This document shows, piece after piece, positions 54,008 to 64,000 of a stretch of DNA of 64,000 nt. The stretch comes from Gigaspora rosea (Eukaryota > Glomeromycota > Glomeromycetes > Diversisporales > Gigasporaceae). Made by a program: the position numbers and the translations under genes. Position 1 is the first letter of the stretch. Each line of letters opens with the position of its first letter. Under the pieces are notes generated by a model. The model was given only the letters and a program-made list of their open reading frames with translations, did no database searches and was not told the DNA's origin. The stretch covers positions 518,200 to 582,199 of the forward strand of contig QKWP01000054.1 in the NCBI GenBank assembly GCA_003550325.1, in the 5' to 3' direction.

Positions 54008-54529
54008 ATGTGTAATCTCTATAATGAAAAAAAATTGAAAGGCAAAAATTCTAAATCTATTCTTAAAACGTTAGAACAATTTTTAATAAAAAAAAAGCAA
54101 AATCCAGTAAATATTATCGATTTTTGCTTAGATGATCAAACCAATCCTACGATTCAAATCGTTCTTGCGAGTTGCTATCATTATGGTAAATGGGTTCGAA
54201 AGAATGAACACAAAGTATTCAATTATTACCAAAAATCTGCAGAAATGAATGAATCTTATAGAGTATATTTTGTTGGTGTCTGTCATGAAGAAGAAATTGG
54301 AGTTGAAAAGGATGAACATAAGGCATTCATTTATTATCAAAAATCTGCAGAGATGGGTGACGCTAGTGGAACATTTCAGGTTGGATATCGTTGTGATGAA
54401 GGAATTGGAGTTGAAAAGGATGAACGTAAGGCATTTATTTATTATCAAAAATCTGCAAAGATTGGTGACGCTAGTGGAACGTTTCAGGGTGGATTTTGTT
54501 ATTGTCATGGAATTACAAATCTAATTTAA
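54008..54529 (+). CDS. Sel1-repeat protein, right-arm copy, intact
   Basis: An unbroken 173-residue frame. Residues 1-60 (MCNLYNEKKLKGKNSKSILK, then NPVNIIDFCLDDQTNPTIQI) match the linker that joins kinase and Sel1 parts in Glomeromycotina kinase-Sel1 proteins, from memory of that family. Three to four Sel1-type units of about 36 residues follow (VRKNEHKVFNYYQKSAEM, VEKDEHKAFIYYQKSAEMGD, VEKDERKAFIYYQKSAKIGD). No kinase domain and no signal peptide, so this is a C-terminal piece. It lies wholly in the MULE arm and reads outward. It may be a live captured gene or merely a recent copy; nothing here shows expression. Confidence 0.7.
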   Translation: MCNLYNEKKLKGKNSKSILKTLEQFLIKKKQNPVNIIDFCLDDQTNPTIQIVLASCYHYGKWVRKNEHKVFNYYQKSAEMNESYRVYFVGVCHEEEIGVEKDEHKAFIYYQKSAEMGDASGTFQVGYRCDEGIGVEKDERKAFIYYQKSAKIGDASGTFQGGFCYCHGITNLI

Positions 54530-54839
54530 CAAAGTAATAAAAATAAAATTTGTATTTGATTTATTTTTCAATATAAAAAAATTATCGGATCAAGTTTTTT
54601 TTTTTTTTTTTTTTATCGTTTTTAATAAAAAGATTATGAACATTATTAAGTTTTAGCAAAATGGTATTAAATTTTTAGCGAAATGTGATTGGTCATATTC
54701 ATATACATGATCGATATGCAAAATCGATAATCATTCACTTGATCAACATCGTGCATGTAGACAATCAAAACTCACTCCGCTTTAGCTGACCTCCATATAT
54801 AGTAAATTGTGATGCACATGACTATGAGTTTTACTATAG

Positions 54840-54920
54840 TATAGTCAAAAATGCCATTTCACATAAACAATAGTTTTTACTTTAGTCAAAAATGCCATTT
54901 CACGTAAACAATAGTTTGTT
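54840..54920. repeat. Two tandem copies of a 48-bp unit
   Basis: AGTCAAAAATGCCATTTCAC, then (A/G)TAAACAATAGTTT, is repeated directly with one difference. It lies just outside the right arm of the MULE. Confidence 0.7.
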
Positions 54921-55949
54921 TACATTAGTCAGCAGATCATTTTATGGCAATATCTCTGCATCAATTCAATAGATTATAATGGTATTACTACATTAGAATC
55001 AGAAATTGATGCTCTACAAGTTTACTTAGAAATTGAAGATATATTTACTTAGTAGAAAAATGACTTTACTTTGTCATGAAGTGGCATTTGTGGCTTAGCA
55101 ATTTTATATATGGTAGAGATCATCTAAAGCTAACAAATTTTATATATAGGCACCAATTTTTTAGCTGCAGTGTAACATAAAAAATGTAGAAAAATTTAAT
55201 ATAAATTTAAATTTTATTAATAAATTTTAAATTTTGTTAATAAATTTAAATTTTGTTAGTTTTTTAATATACAGCATAAGGTATCCACTTTTTATTTTAT
55301 TATTAAAAAAGCATCAAATTTAGATAAGGCACTATAAATCATTCAACTTTTTACTACAAATTTAGAATAATATAACACAAAAATAATTGATTTTTATTGG
55401 CTTATGCATGTTTATGCATATAGACCAGTGCCAAATTTTTGTTTATCTGTTATATATAAAATAACAAAGTTAAACTGTTATAACATTGTTAAAAATAAAA
55501 ACAAATGAAAATTCTCTTATAAAAATACAGTTTGGATTATAAACTATTAATTTATAAGAGGGTTTTTTGATTTAATAATTTTTTGTCATGTTAAATAACT
55601 AATAAAATTGTATATCTTAAGCTGTCTGCTACTGTATAAATGTCAAATTTTTAAACCATATCAGATATATAATTTAAATTGATATAAACTTCTTAAAATA
55701 AAAAATACTAAAGATTTTTTTTGTAAATTTGATATTTTAATTAAAAAGCTATTAAATATACAAAAAGTTTTTTTTAGTTTATTTTATTTTAAAAAAAATT
55801 ATATAAAAGTTTAAAAATTTTATATTATAGTTAAAAGTTGATAGTTTTTCATAGTTTGCAATTTACTATAGTTCACATCACCTATATTTATCAAAAAATG
55901 TAGTTATTCTGAAATTTTTATTAGATTTAGTTATGTGTCTTGTTTATTA
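54921..55949. other. AT-rich, decayed foldback, no gene
   Basis: 55140-55640 shares AGAGGGTTTTTTGATTTAAT and GGCACCAATTTT strings with 39180-39800 and looks like a decayed member of the same foldback family. No coding frame. Confidence 0.4.
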
Positions 55950-56472
55950 AAGAGCATCCTTAAATAACATTAATATAAGAGAGGATCAAATGAAATATAA
56001 CATTTTTTCTAATAAGTAGAAAAGAGATTAAAAAATTATAATGTAATTTTTTTAGAAAAAATTGTCTAAAATCTGATCTAGTGATCCAAATTTAATAATT
56101 TCGGTGCCATTCAATTCGTTTCAGTGGGAGGAGTTGAATAGTACCAAATAATTTCATTTGGATCACTAGATTAGGAGTTATTGGTGAAATACTATTGGTC
56201 ATATCTTTTTTTATAAAATTACTATATAACTAATAGTTTTTTGTGAATATCTTGTGATCCAGTAATCCAAATGATATAATTTTGGTATTATTGGATTTGT
56301 CTCACTAAGACGAATCAAATGGCACCTAAATTATCTAAATTGGATTACTGTGTCACAAGATATTCAAGTTTTTGTAAAATTAAATATAAATATATATATT
56401 TTGAAATTTTTTTATATATAGTCTAGAGAGGGGTCAAGTGCTACTATAACATTATTTATGGATGCCCTCTTA
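55950..56472. mobile_element. MITE with GGCATCCA ends, copy 2
   Basis: AAGAGCATCCTTAAATAACA and its inverted, slightly different partner ending GGATGCCCTCTTA bound about 520 bp. The interior matches 17826-18359 in order: GAAAAAATTGTCTAAAATCT-like start, GCCATTCAATTCGTTTCAGT module near 56105, GTCTCACTAAGACGAATCAA module near 56297, and AGAGGGGTCAAGTGCTACTA near the right end. Confidence 0.75.
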
Positions 56473-56972
56473 TTGGACAAAACTTTATAATATTTAAGAA
56501 ATATCTATAATTAGTCTGAAATTTGAGAAATTAATTAACTTTAATCTTTAATATTTTACAAAGAGTTAAACTAAATAGAACCAGCAGTGATCATTACCGC
56601 TAAAATATTATGCTGCATTTAAACCTAGCGGTGCTCATCATCGCTATTAAATATTATGCTGCATTTAATCGATTGTTTATTGTTTATATGTGGAGTAGAA
56701 ATTTAATTGTTTACATAAAAAGTAAGAAAACATGATTGAAAAATGATTTGCTCTCTTTTTCTTTTCGCTCAAATTGAAAGTTAACACATGACCACTTGAA
56801 ATTAACTAAGTTCACCTGCACACAACAAAAGAAAAAAATCAAGTGTAACTTCATACAAGCTTTTTATAACTTGAAGTAATGGAAGGTTAGTTTGCATATT
56901 TAATATTGAAATTTTTGGTAACACATTACATTCAAGAAGACTAAAAAATGCAACTAAATTTGTAATAAATAA
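56473..56972. other. Spacer with a short duplication, no gene
   Basis: About 47 bp with ATATTATGCTGCATTTAA and a GTGATCATTACCGCT/GTGCTCATCATCGCT start is duplicated in tandem at 56588-56670. The rest is AT-rich without a frame. Confidence 0.5.
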
Positions 56973-57738
56973 GGAGACCAACCAGTTCCCTTTTTAGAAG
57001 GAGTTCATAATATTCCTTTCGCGGAGTATAGTGATGGAGATGACTTAGCTGCTATCTGGGCAAATATAAACGTTACGAACAACCAACAAAATTATGGTAA
57101 TGAAGACCTCTGGACAAGTGTAAGCGTCGCAAACAACCACCAAATTTGTGATCGGGATGATCTAATAAGCATGAACACATTTCATAACAACTATAACATC
57201 CTTATAATTGCTAGAGAAAATTACTCAAATACCGTTTTAGACAACTTTATGACGGTTGAAGATGACCACATAAATGCTATTCAAGGCAATCTAGATAATC
57301 TTACAAATGTTGAAGATTATTTAGCTGCTATTTATGATGATTCTATAGATGTTGCACATCTAGCTGCTATTTACGATGATCCTATGGGTGTTGAACATCT
57401 AACTACTACTTATGATAATCCTACCGACGTTGAAGAAGATTGTCTAGCTACTATTTATGATATTTCTACTGATGTTAAAGAGGAACATTTAGCTACTGAC
57501 ACCACAGATATTGAGAAAAATATCCCTCAAAATGATAATATTAACCTTATAGAGGAACTTAATATTAATGTTAAAATTCTTTTTCTTCATGGGAATTGGC
57601 CGAATCATATCTTGATAAGTATACAAAACTAGCAGGATTTCCTTTACGTCATAAGCAGTTTGAAGTTAACAATATTGGGATCATATGTCATCGAACTGAA
57701 GTATTAGTTATTAGCTCGTGTAGGCCAACGGCCGCTAC

Positions 57739-57777
57739 AAATATAACGAGCTTCACGAAGCGAAGTGAGTTATATTT
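57739..57777. repeat. 39-bp near-perfect palindrome inside the FAR1 coding region
   Basis: AAATATAACGAGCTTCACGA and the inverted second half (..AGTGAGTTATATTT) pair with only a few mismatches. The FAR1 reading is normal before it (GIICHRT) and after it (FECDFAV), so about 100 bp around the palindrome (57690-57790) looks like an in-frame insertion. Confidence 0.6.
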
Positions 57778-59128
57778 AAATGTTACACGTCAAATATTTG
57801 AATGTGACTTTGCTGTGAACCAGTATCTAATAAAGTAATTGATTCAAGTCGTCAGCATAATTGGTTGTCTAGAAAAATCAAATGCCCATGGCATATAAAC
57901 CTTAACATGACAAAATTATCGACGGAAATAAGAGTTAATAGTCTTGTGAATCAGCATAATCATGTTTTATTGCCTAATACAGCTTTATATGATTCCAAGT
58001 TTCGCAAGTTATCAAACAAAATAATGGAAAAAATCAAGTTTTATGTAACTAAAGGAAATATGGGTTCAAAACAGATATATTCTTTATTGGTTGCAAGTTT
58101 TCCGGAACAGGTTATCTGTAAAAAGGATCTCTATAACGCTATTCAAAAATTCAAAGCACCTTATACTCAACGTCAGGGTAATGCACAGCACATAATTAAT
58201 AAATTGTTAATATTGAAAGACCAAGAACCTGGTTGGATTATTAATACAAGGCTTGACCCGTTTGATAACTGACTTGTTGGTTTATTTTGAATGTCACCTA
58301 TTCAATATCAATATCTTATGCGTTATAATAATGTAATACAAACAGATATAGTAATACATGTCGAACTAATTAGTTTGACATGTATTTGGCTTTGTTAGTT
58401 GTCATGGATAATAATACCAGAAGCAGGCTAGTTGCACAATGTTTGTTGTAAGATGAGACAACTGAGAGTTATGAATGGCATCTTAATTGTGTTCTACAAG
58501 CAACTAATAATACTCCACCAATCTGTCTCTTTTCAGATGCTGAGCCAGCACTAATAAATGCAATATCATTAATAATGCCCACTACTCAGCATTTTCTTTG
58601 TATATTTCATATCCAAGAGAACCTAAAAAAAAATTTGCGAAGTAAACTGGGCCAAATTTTGAACCATTTTATAAAAAATTTTTGTATGCCCAGAACAGCT
58701 TATATAAAAATGACTTCTATTATTGTTGGGCTTGTCTACTTGATCAATATCCTCAATCTTAAGATTATCTTAATCATACTTTACATAATTGCTATAGAAA
58801 ATGGGCGAAGTGCTTTCAAGTCAGGTTTTTTACAGCAGGAATTCAAAGCACACAAAGGGTCGAAATAATGAACAAGCTGATTAAAGAAGGTGCTAATAGC
58901 ACTTCTTCATTATGCAATTTGCATGATCAAGTTCAACGGTTATTAGATAATGAAGCTCAGTAGGCTCGTCATAATATATATCTTCGAAGACTTCCAAGTA
59001 ATCAAGCACTTTCAGTTGTTGTACCAATATTTCATGAGGTTTTAACTTTTTCTATTATTATTTTTTTTTTTACAATATCGAACTTATATTAAATTATTTG
59101 TTACATATCTATAAGGCGATACAAACTT

Positions 59129-61212
59129 AATTTCTTGGTTTTCATAACATAAAATAAATTTTTTGACCCGGCAACCTGGATTTTTTTTTTTAAAAAAAAA
59201 TTTTTAATTTAAATAGTCGAAAATATTGCACACATGTTATATATCATTAATTGGATGCACCTGGCTCTTAGCGCCAGACATTAAACTTTATTAAATGATT
59301 TTATTGAGAATGCACAGCATACATCAATGCAATTGATGTACAGACTGAGATGGGACACACTCCCGGAAATAACAACTATGATTGCGCCAGGTATCACTAT
59401 CATTGAGATGTTGGTGGTTTCCCATACTGTATAATACAGCCTGACCTGTTTTCAAAAATACCATAAATGGCAGGATTCTGCTCAGGTGAGAGGATTTGTG
59501 TGCGAATCTCACTCCGTACTAGCGCGATTTGTCGTTGCCTTCTGTATCGTTATATTAGATCTGCTGATAAAATCAACGTTATTACGCTCGCACGCTATTC
59601 ATAGAGTTCCCAAGCGGGCAACTGATCAAATTATACTCATCTGAATCCATATGATCTTCCACGCACGTCAGTTCATTGTCTTAAATTTGGTCAAAACTGA
59701 CCGATTTCGGCTAGTTACTTAGTCTACCAATTGGCAGGTCATGACCGGAATATCTTTGCTTAACTACTTTTCAATTTGTTGACTTTTCGTCAACTTGAAA
59801 AATTAATAAATATAATAAACTTAAAAATTTCATGCATTAAATTTGCTTTATCAAAGTAAATGATTGGCTTACATGTGCCACTGCACGATACATATAAGCC
59901 AATTATTTACTAACTATATGAAATTACGTTGTGAAATGAGCTGTTTGTGAAATAACATCTATGGAATGAATTTGTGAGTTAATCACCTATAAAATATTCT
60001 TGCTTGTCTATTAGCTAAGTTGTCTACGAAGTGATTATTTACAAAATAAGTATTAATAGCTGTCGCTTTAATTTACTATGATAGGTTACTGAACTATAAG
60101 TCGGTTAAAGCAGTGTTCATTCATCGAGTTGATGTCATACAACAGATCGAAAGATGGCTAAGCAAGGATATAAGCTTCTCACTCACATGGCTTAGGTCAG
60201 TGACTGTTGCTTAGTCGTGCCATATTAAGGAAGTACTACACCAAGGCAGGATTGATACAAGGATCAAATTACAAGAAGCTCCAAACACAATCATTTCTCT
60301 GCGAAAAGCAAGTCACACTTGCAACCCAATCCTCCCTCCCAACCTAACAGTTTAAAATAATCACTAAATTCATTATTCACATTTCTGTATTGACAGCCGG
60401 CCTGCATTATGCGGACATCCAGGATCAATTCTCACTTTGAAAATTAGAAATTTTGCATTACAAAAAAAAAAGGTAATTGGTAATGAATAAAGGTGCAGAC
60501 ATATTGGGTATTATATGGTTGTAACTTAATTACCTCAATATAACAAAGCTACCAAACCGGTTTTTAAAATAGTAATGAATCATAAAAAAACGTGCTTTGT
60601 GTTAATGCCAATCAGCTTTAAGATTTTGCTTCGATTTATTCTCCAGTAAAACCATTTACTCACACTGCTGGTACCCAGTTCTTTTGAAAGAGCTCATATT
60701 TGTGCATCGTATATATAGTTTAAATTGGGCATGCTCGTGATTATTGTAGATTCACATAGTAATTGGCAACTTACATATGTAACTACCCTCGTACATACGT
60801 GTGTATTTGGTTTTTTTTAATTCTTCAAAATCACTGAAATCCTGTTAATATCTGGTTTAGTGTAACTACATCACGCAATTACTTATTAGCATAATCAGAT
60901 CATCAGATCATTATGCCCATTACGGCTATTACGACCATTACACCCATTACCCATTACGACCCATTACGACCAATATGCCCATCACGACCATTACGCCCAT
61001 TATAATAATTACAGCTATTATGGCAAAAACCTGAAACTTCCAACTCTAGTAAACATATTATAGCAGGCAATCTTAGTTCGTTATATAGAGGTTCGTTATC
61101 GATTTTATAGATAATCTTATAATCTATATTCCTATTGCTAAATTTAAAAAAATTAAAAATTCCAATTTTGGATTTTTAGACCCGGCCGGGTTATGAAAAC
61201 CAAGAAATTAAT
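59129..61212. mobile_element. 2.1-kb non-coding TIR element inserted in the MULE gene
   Basis: Left TTAATTTCTTGGTTTTCATAAC with GACCCGGC farther in, and right GACCCGGCCGGGTTATGAAA with ACCAAGAAATTAA, are inverted. The coding sequence of the MULE stops on one side and resumes on the other. The interior has no frame with family motifs; the minus-strand frame 59324-59512 is short and unsupported. It includes a tandem repeat at 60905-61025. Confidence 0.6.
60905..61025. repeat. Tandem repeat, CATTACGACC type
   Basis: About ten units of 9-12 bp vary between CATTACGACC, CATTACGCCC and AATATGCCCA across 120 bp. Confidence 0.7.
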
Positions 61213-62505
61213 TTTGCATAGCCTAATATTTAGGTATTTGAGCTAATAAAAAAATATCTACCTTCTCATATTTTATCTGTTCAAAAACAACAAATTGAAG
61301 AATTGTTATTATATCATGCAACCTTAATTTCTAAAGAATCAGCTAGTCTCATGGAGGAAGATTCTAACCAGTTAGATTATGATGATAGCTTCCTTGAAGA
61401 TCAACTTGATAGACCTCAAACGTCTCTCTGTTCTCTTTTAGTTGATATAAAACTATCTGATATTGTAGAAATCTGGGAGCTCTTCGGAATTATGAAATCA
61501 TATAAACATTATGTTATTTTGTTAAATGATGGTGGACATATATGCGCTTGTTTGTCTATAATCAATAGTGGACTCTTATGTGCACATTTTTTTCAGATTA
61601 TGATAACTTCAAGGAATGCCAAGTTTAATCTTGAACTAATTGCAAAATGATGGTATCTAGAAGAAATTCAAGATCAAGATTGCCAACTAAAATTACAAGA
61701 AACTGTAGGGGTATTAACACAATTTCAGCAAACCAATAATGTAGAAATGATGGTTGATTTACATTTATTTAATAAGCTCAGACCACCATGCGCATTTACA
61801 ACTGAAATAAAAAAGCATGTACAAAGAGAAGTTAGGTATGCTCAAGGTTTTGGAAAGATTAAGAAAGCCCTTAATTTGGTACTAGATTTAAATTGTGAAG
61901 ATGAATTTTTTGATATAATCAGCAACTTTATTACTCATAAAAAAAGCAGCATAGAAAGCACAAGCAATGAAGAAGGTTTATGCGGTTTAGATCCTTTGGT
62001 TCAAAAATGATGTGGACGTCGACCAAATAAACGTATTAAATTAGCAACAGAAAAGTTACATCACAGTAACTCTGGAAACAGTGCAATCAATCTACCTGAT
62101 CCCAATTTGACATATAGAGTTACAAATACATGAAAATCAAATAATTTCTAATCTTTCTGTTCAGAAACGACGTGGACGTCCACCAAAATCAGTGTTAGAG
62201 AAATAGGTTAACCAAAATAACTCTGATAATATAAATGTATCTGATTCCAATGCAGATGAAAATACAAATGCACATACAGAGCTGTTGCAACAACGATATG
62301 CATTTAGAAATCCTCTTTACACTCTTAATAGCAATAACTTTATATTGAAGAAAAAACTAATTTTTCTGATAATACTGATAAGGATGATGGTAATGTGTCT
62401 GATAAATCATTCATTGCAGATGAAAATGTAGTCAAGCGTAAATATATATGTAAGGCATATAGCAAACCTGGACATAATATTCGAAACTGTAAATTTCAAG
62501 AGTGA

Positions 62506-63519
62506 ATTAGTATGTTGGCATTCATAAGATGTGATTTTAATATAGTATGTTTATGCATTAAATACAAAATGGCCTTTAAACAATAAAGTTTTACTTATAA
62601 TATACGTAGAACAATATGGTAAATATGAAATTTAGCAATAAATACAATGTTGGTACATACATACAGTATGTATATAATATTTTGGTTAATTGTCGAATTT
62701 AGCTAGTTAGGGTTGGTTAGTTGATTTGGAATCATTAAAGTTATTGCTAGAGGTTAAATATAAGTAAATTCCGGGTATTACAGAAATATATGTTTATAAA
62801 CCCGTATTTAAGTAATGTACATATAGATATAAGCAAAGAAATTTACTAATCTATGTATGGTCAGCAATACTTATAAAATTTATCTTTTATAAATAATCCC
62901 TTTTTAATAGTTAGGGGTTAGAGTGAACGCTAATATTGTCCTTTACATGTTAGGATTGGTATAGGTTATAGATAAAATTTTTTAAAGAATTTAATTAGCA
63001 CCTCAAAAGCTATCTTAAGGTTCTGCAAGTGCTGCCACTTGCAAAACTCTAGTTGTTTTCATCTTTTTAATGTGTCATGAAACAAGCATATATAAATTTG
63101 ACAGGACGTTCTACTGTCATGTGATTTTGGCAAATATACCCAGGGTATAGGATATTATTCTATTCCTTGATTTTTTAGGGTTAGGGTTGGTTAGCACGTG
63201 ATGTTTATTTAATTAATTTATTATTAGTCATAGGTTCAGAGTATACCCCACGTATATTTTAAGAATGCCATTAAAATTTAAAGTCAGCAGTATTATAGTT
63301 GGAAAATCATGTGATAGTAAAATTGATCTACCTAAGTACGTAGTATAAACTTTGTGATTTTGTATAATCACGTGATGCGGTGATGATCACTGCTAGTTAT
63401 AGTTAGCAATATTCTTTTACAAAATAATAAATTATAGAAAGGATAAACTATAAATTTGAAAGAGTAGTATTGATTTACTATTTTTATAGTTTACTGTATT
63501 TGTCTGAAATATTTTTATA
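62506..63519. other. AT-rich spacer, no gene
   Basis: No frame or repeat array is visible. Isolated GTTAGGGTTGG strings occur at about 62707 and 63177, resembling telomere-type hexamers but not in an array. Confidence 0.4.
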
Positions 63520-63840
63520 GTTTACCATATTTGTCCGAAAATAAGCTACCCTTTTTGGCCAAAAAGTTACACAAAATATTATAGGGGTAGCTTATTTTTG
63601 AATTGTTAAATTTTTTGAAAAATTGAAAAACGTACTAATAAAAAGTTGACCAAATGCTATTAAATGTTTACTATAGATGTATTTCGTTGTGCTGAACAAC
63701 TTTACTTAATCAACCTTTTGAATTTATATAGTAAAAAAAAGTTTTATATGTAGTGACTGTTAACGATTTCTTTAAAAATTTTTCTGAAAATCTGGGGGTA
63801 GCTTCTTTTGGAGGTAGCTTATTTTCAGAAACCTACGGTA
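63520..63840. mobile_element. Small MITE with GGTAGCTTATTTT ends
   Basis: TTTGTCCGAAAATAAGCTACC at about 63529 is inverted near 63812 (GGTAGCTTATTTTCAGAAACC), with TACCATA/TACGGTA outside. The left end is preceded by a direct partial copy (TTTTTATAGTTTACTGTATT). The interior has ATAGTAAAAAAAAGTTTTAT beside TGCTGAACAACTTTACTTA, relating it to the hairpin-A family at 16430-17241. Confidence 0.55.
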
Positions 63841-64000
63841 TATTTTTAATATTACCATACTTAAATTAAAAGACAAGATGCTATTTGAGTTTTTTTTAAT
63901 AACTATAAGTAATATAAACCATATATATAGTTTACTTATTTGAAAACAGATTATCAATTAATTTAATAATAATTTATTTTTTTAAATTATACTTTTAAAA

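Larger units (their letters stand above)
50056..54798. mobile_element. MULE with about 1-kb inverted repeats that carry Sel1 genes
   Basis: 50056-51080 and 53763-54798 are near-identical in inverted orientation. Outer ends share GAGGTC(G/A)GCTAAAGCGGAG; inner ends share a perfect 14-bp palindrome, ACATTGCGCAATGT, next to ATAAGTTACA-like sequence. Between them lies a decayed FAR1/MULE transposase gene on the minus strand. Each arm contains one Sel1-repeat gene pointing outward. Mutator-type elements often have long inverted repeats and pick up host DNA. No 8-11 bp target duplication could be fixed at the ends, so a chance inverted host duplication around a transposase relic is the alternative. 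Confidence 0.65.
56973..62505 (+). pseudogene. Second FAR1/MULE transposase with SWIM, AT-hooks and zinc knuckle; split by an insertion
   Basis: The frame is open from 56973 (no certain ATG; 57171 is internal). An acidic N terminus has 17-residue repeats (LAAIYDDSIDVAH, LAAIYDDPMGVEH). After a shift near 57590 the FAR1 domain reads LAESYLDKYTKLAGFPLRHK, then FECDFAVNQ, CPWHINL and NQHNHVL (57596-58272). The MULE core follows in pieces: VIQTD, VVMDNNTRSRLVAQ, DETTESYEWHL, ICLFSDAEPALINAI and FLCIFHIQENL (58320-58700). A 2.1-kb element (59129-61212) interrupts. The SWIM finger HICACLSIINSGLLCAHFFQ is at 61537-61596. AT-hook-like motifs follow: CGRRPNKR after an in-frame TGA (about 62010) and KRRGRPPKS (about 62165). 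The end is a CCHC-like knuckle, CKAYSKPGHNIRNC, with its second Cys replaced by Tyr. Long dead. Confidence 0.8.

Noticed and set aside
50337-54508. 126-codon frames opposite both Sel1 copies
   Set aside because: Antisense to clear Sel1 repeats; Sel1 DNA commonly leaves other frames open.

Overview
The window is AT-rich eukaryotic DNA packed with repeats, with introns, a membrane-anchored vacuolar-type peptidase, an F-box gene, Sel1-repeat genes and remains of a BTB/BACK-TLD gene. I infer an arbuscular mycorrhizal fungus (Glomeromycotina, Rhizophagus-like), because Sel1, BTB-TLD, F-box and FAR1-type MULE families are expanded together there. This is inferred from family content, not from a search.

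Layout. 1-6461: compact two-strand cluster of decayed mobile-element genes. A Gag-like/retropepsin reading frame and small coiled-coil genes lie on the minus strand; a retroviral-type integrase, an HTH-like protein and a zinc-ribbon protein lie on the plus strand. No reverse transcriptase is visible. 7379-15632: a terminal-inverted-repeat element (6-bp target duplication) split by a minus-strand LTR retrotransposon (8304-15193). The LTR element lacks recognisable pol and holds two unknown genes and a broken BTB/BACK-TLD gene, itself split by a TA-flanked MITE. 15734-18359: foldback elements, including a 1.8-kb palindrome built of alternating hairpins. 18473-24564: an almost intact endonuclease/RT/RNase H LINE on the minus strand with a 21-bp target duplication and one in-frame stop. 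24752-41100: a MITE and foldback graveyard with three copies of a long, GC-richer, tRNA-headed, poly-A-tailed SINE-like element. 41867-43110: Helitron remnant.

43791-48376 is the host-gene island: a pogo-type MITE, a three-exon F-box-like gene (plus) and a nine-exon M28 zinc aminopeptidase (minus) in convergent orientation. 50056-54798: a MULE whose roughly 1-kb inverted repeats each carry a Sel1-repeat gene facing outward. 56973-62505: a second FAR1/SWIM/AT-hook/zinc-knuckle MULE transposase pseudogene, interrupted by a 2.1-kb element. The rest is repeats.

Apart from the two host genes, one Sel1 copy and perhaps a few small frames, almost everything coding is broken, either by indels (several at homopolymers) or by single-base stops compatible with C-to-T or G-to-A change. 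The strongest leads are the giant SINE family with its possible LINE partner, the Sel1-carrying MULE ends, and the RT-less Gag/protease plus integrase cluster.
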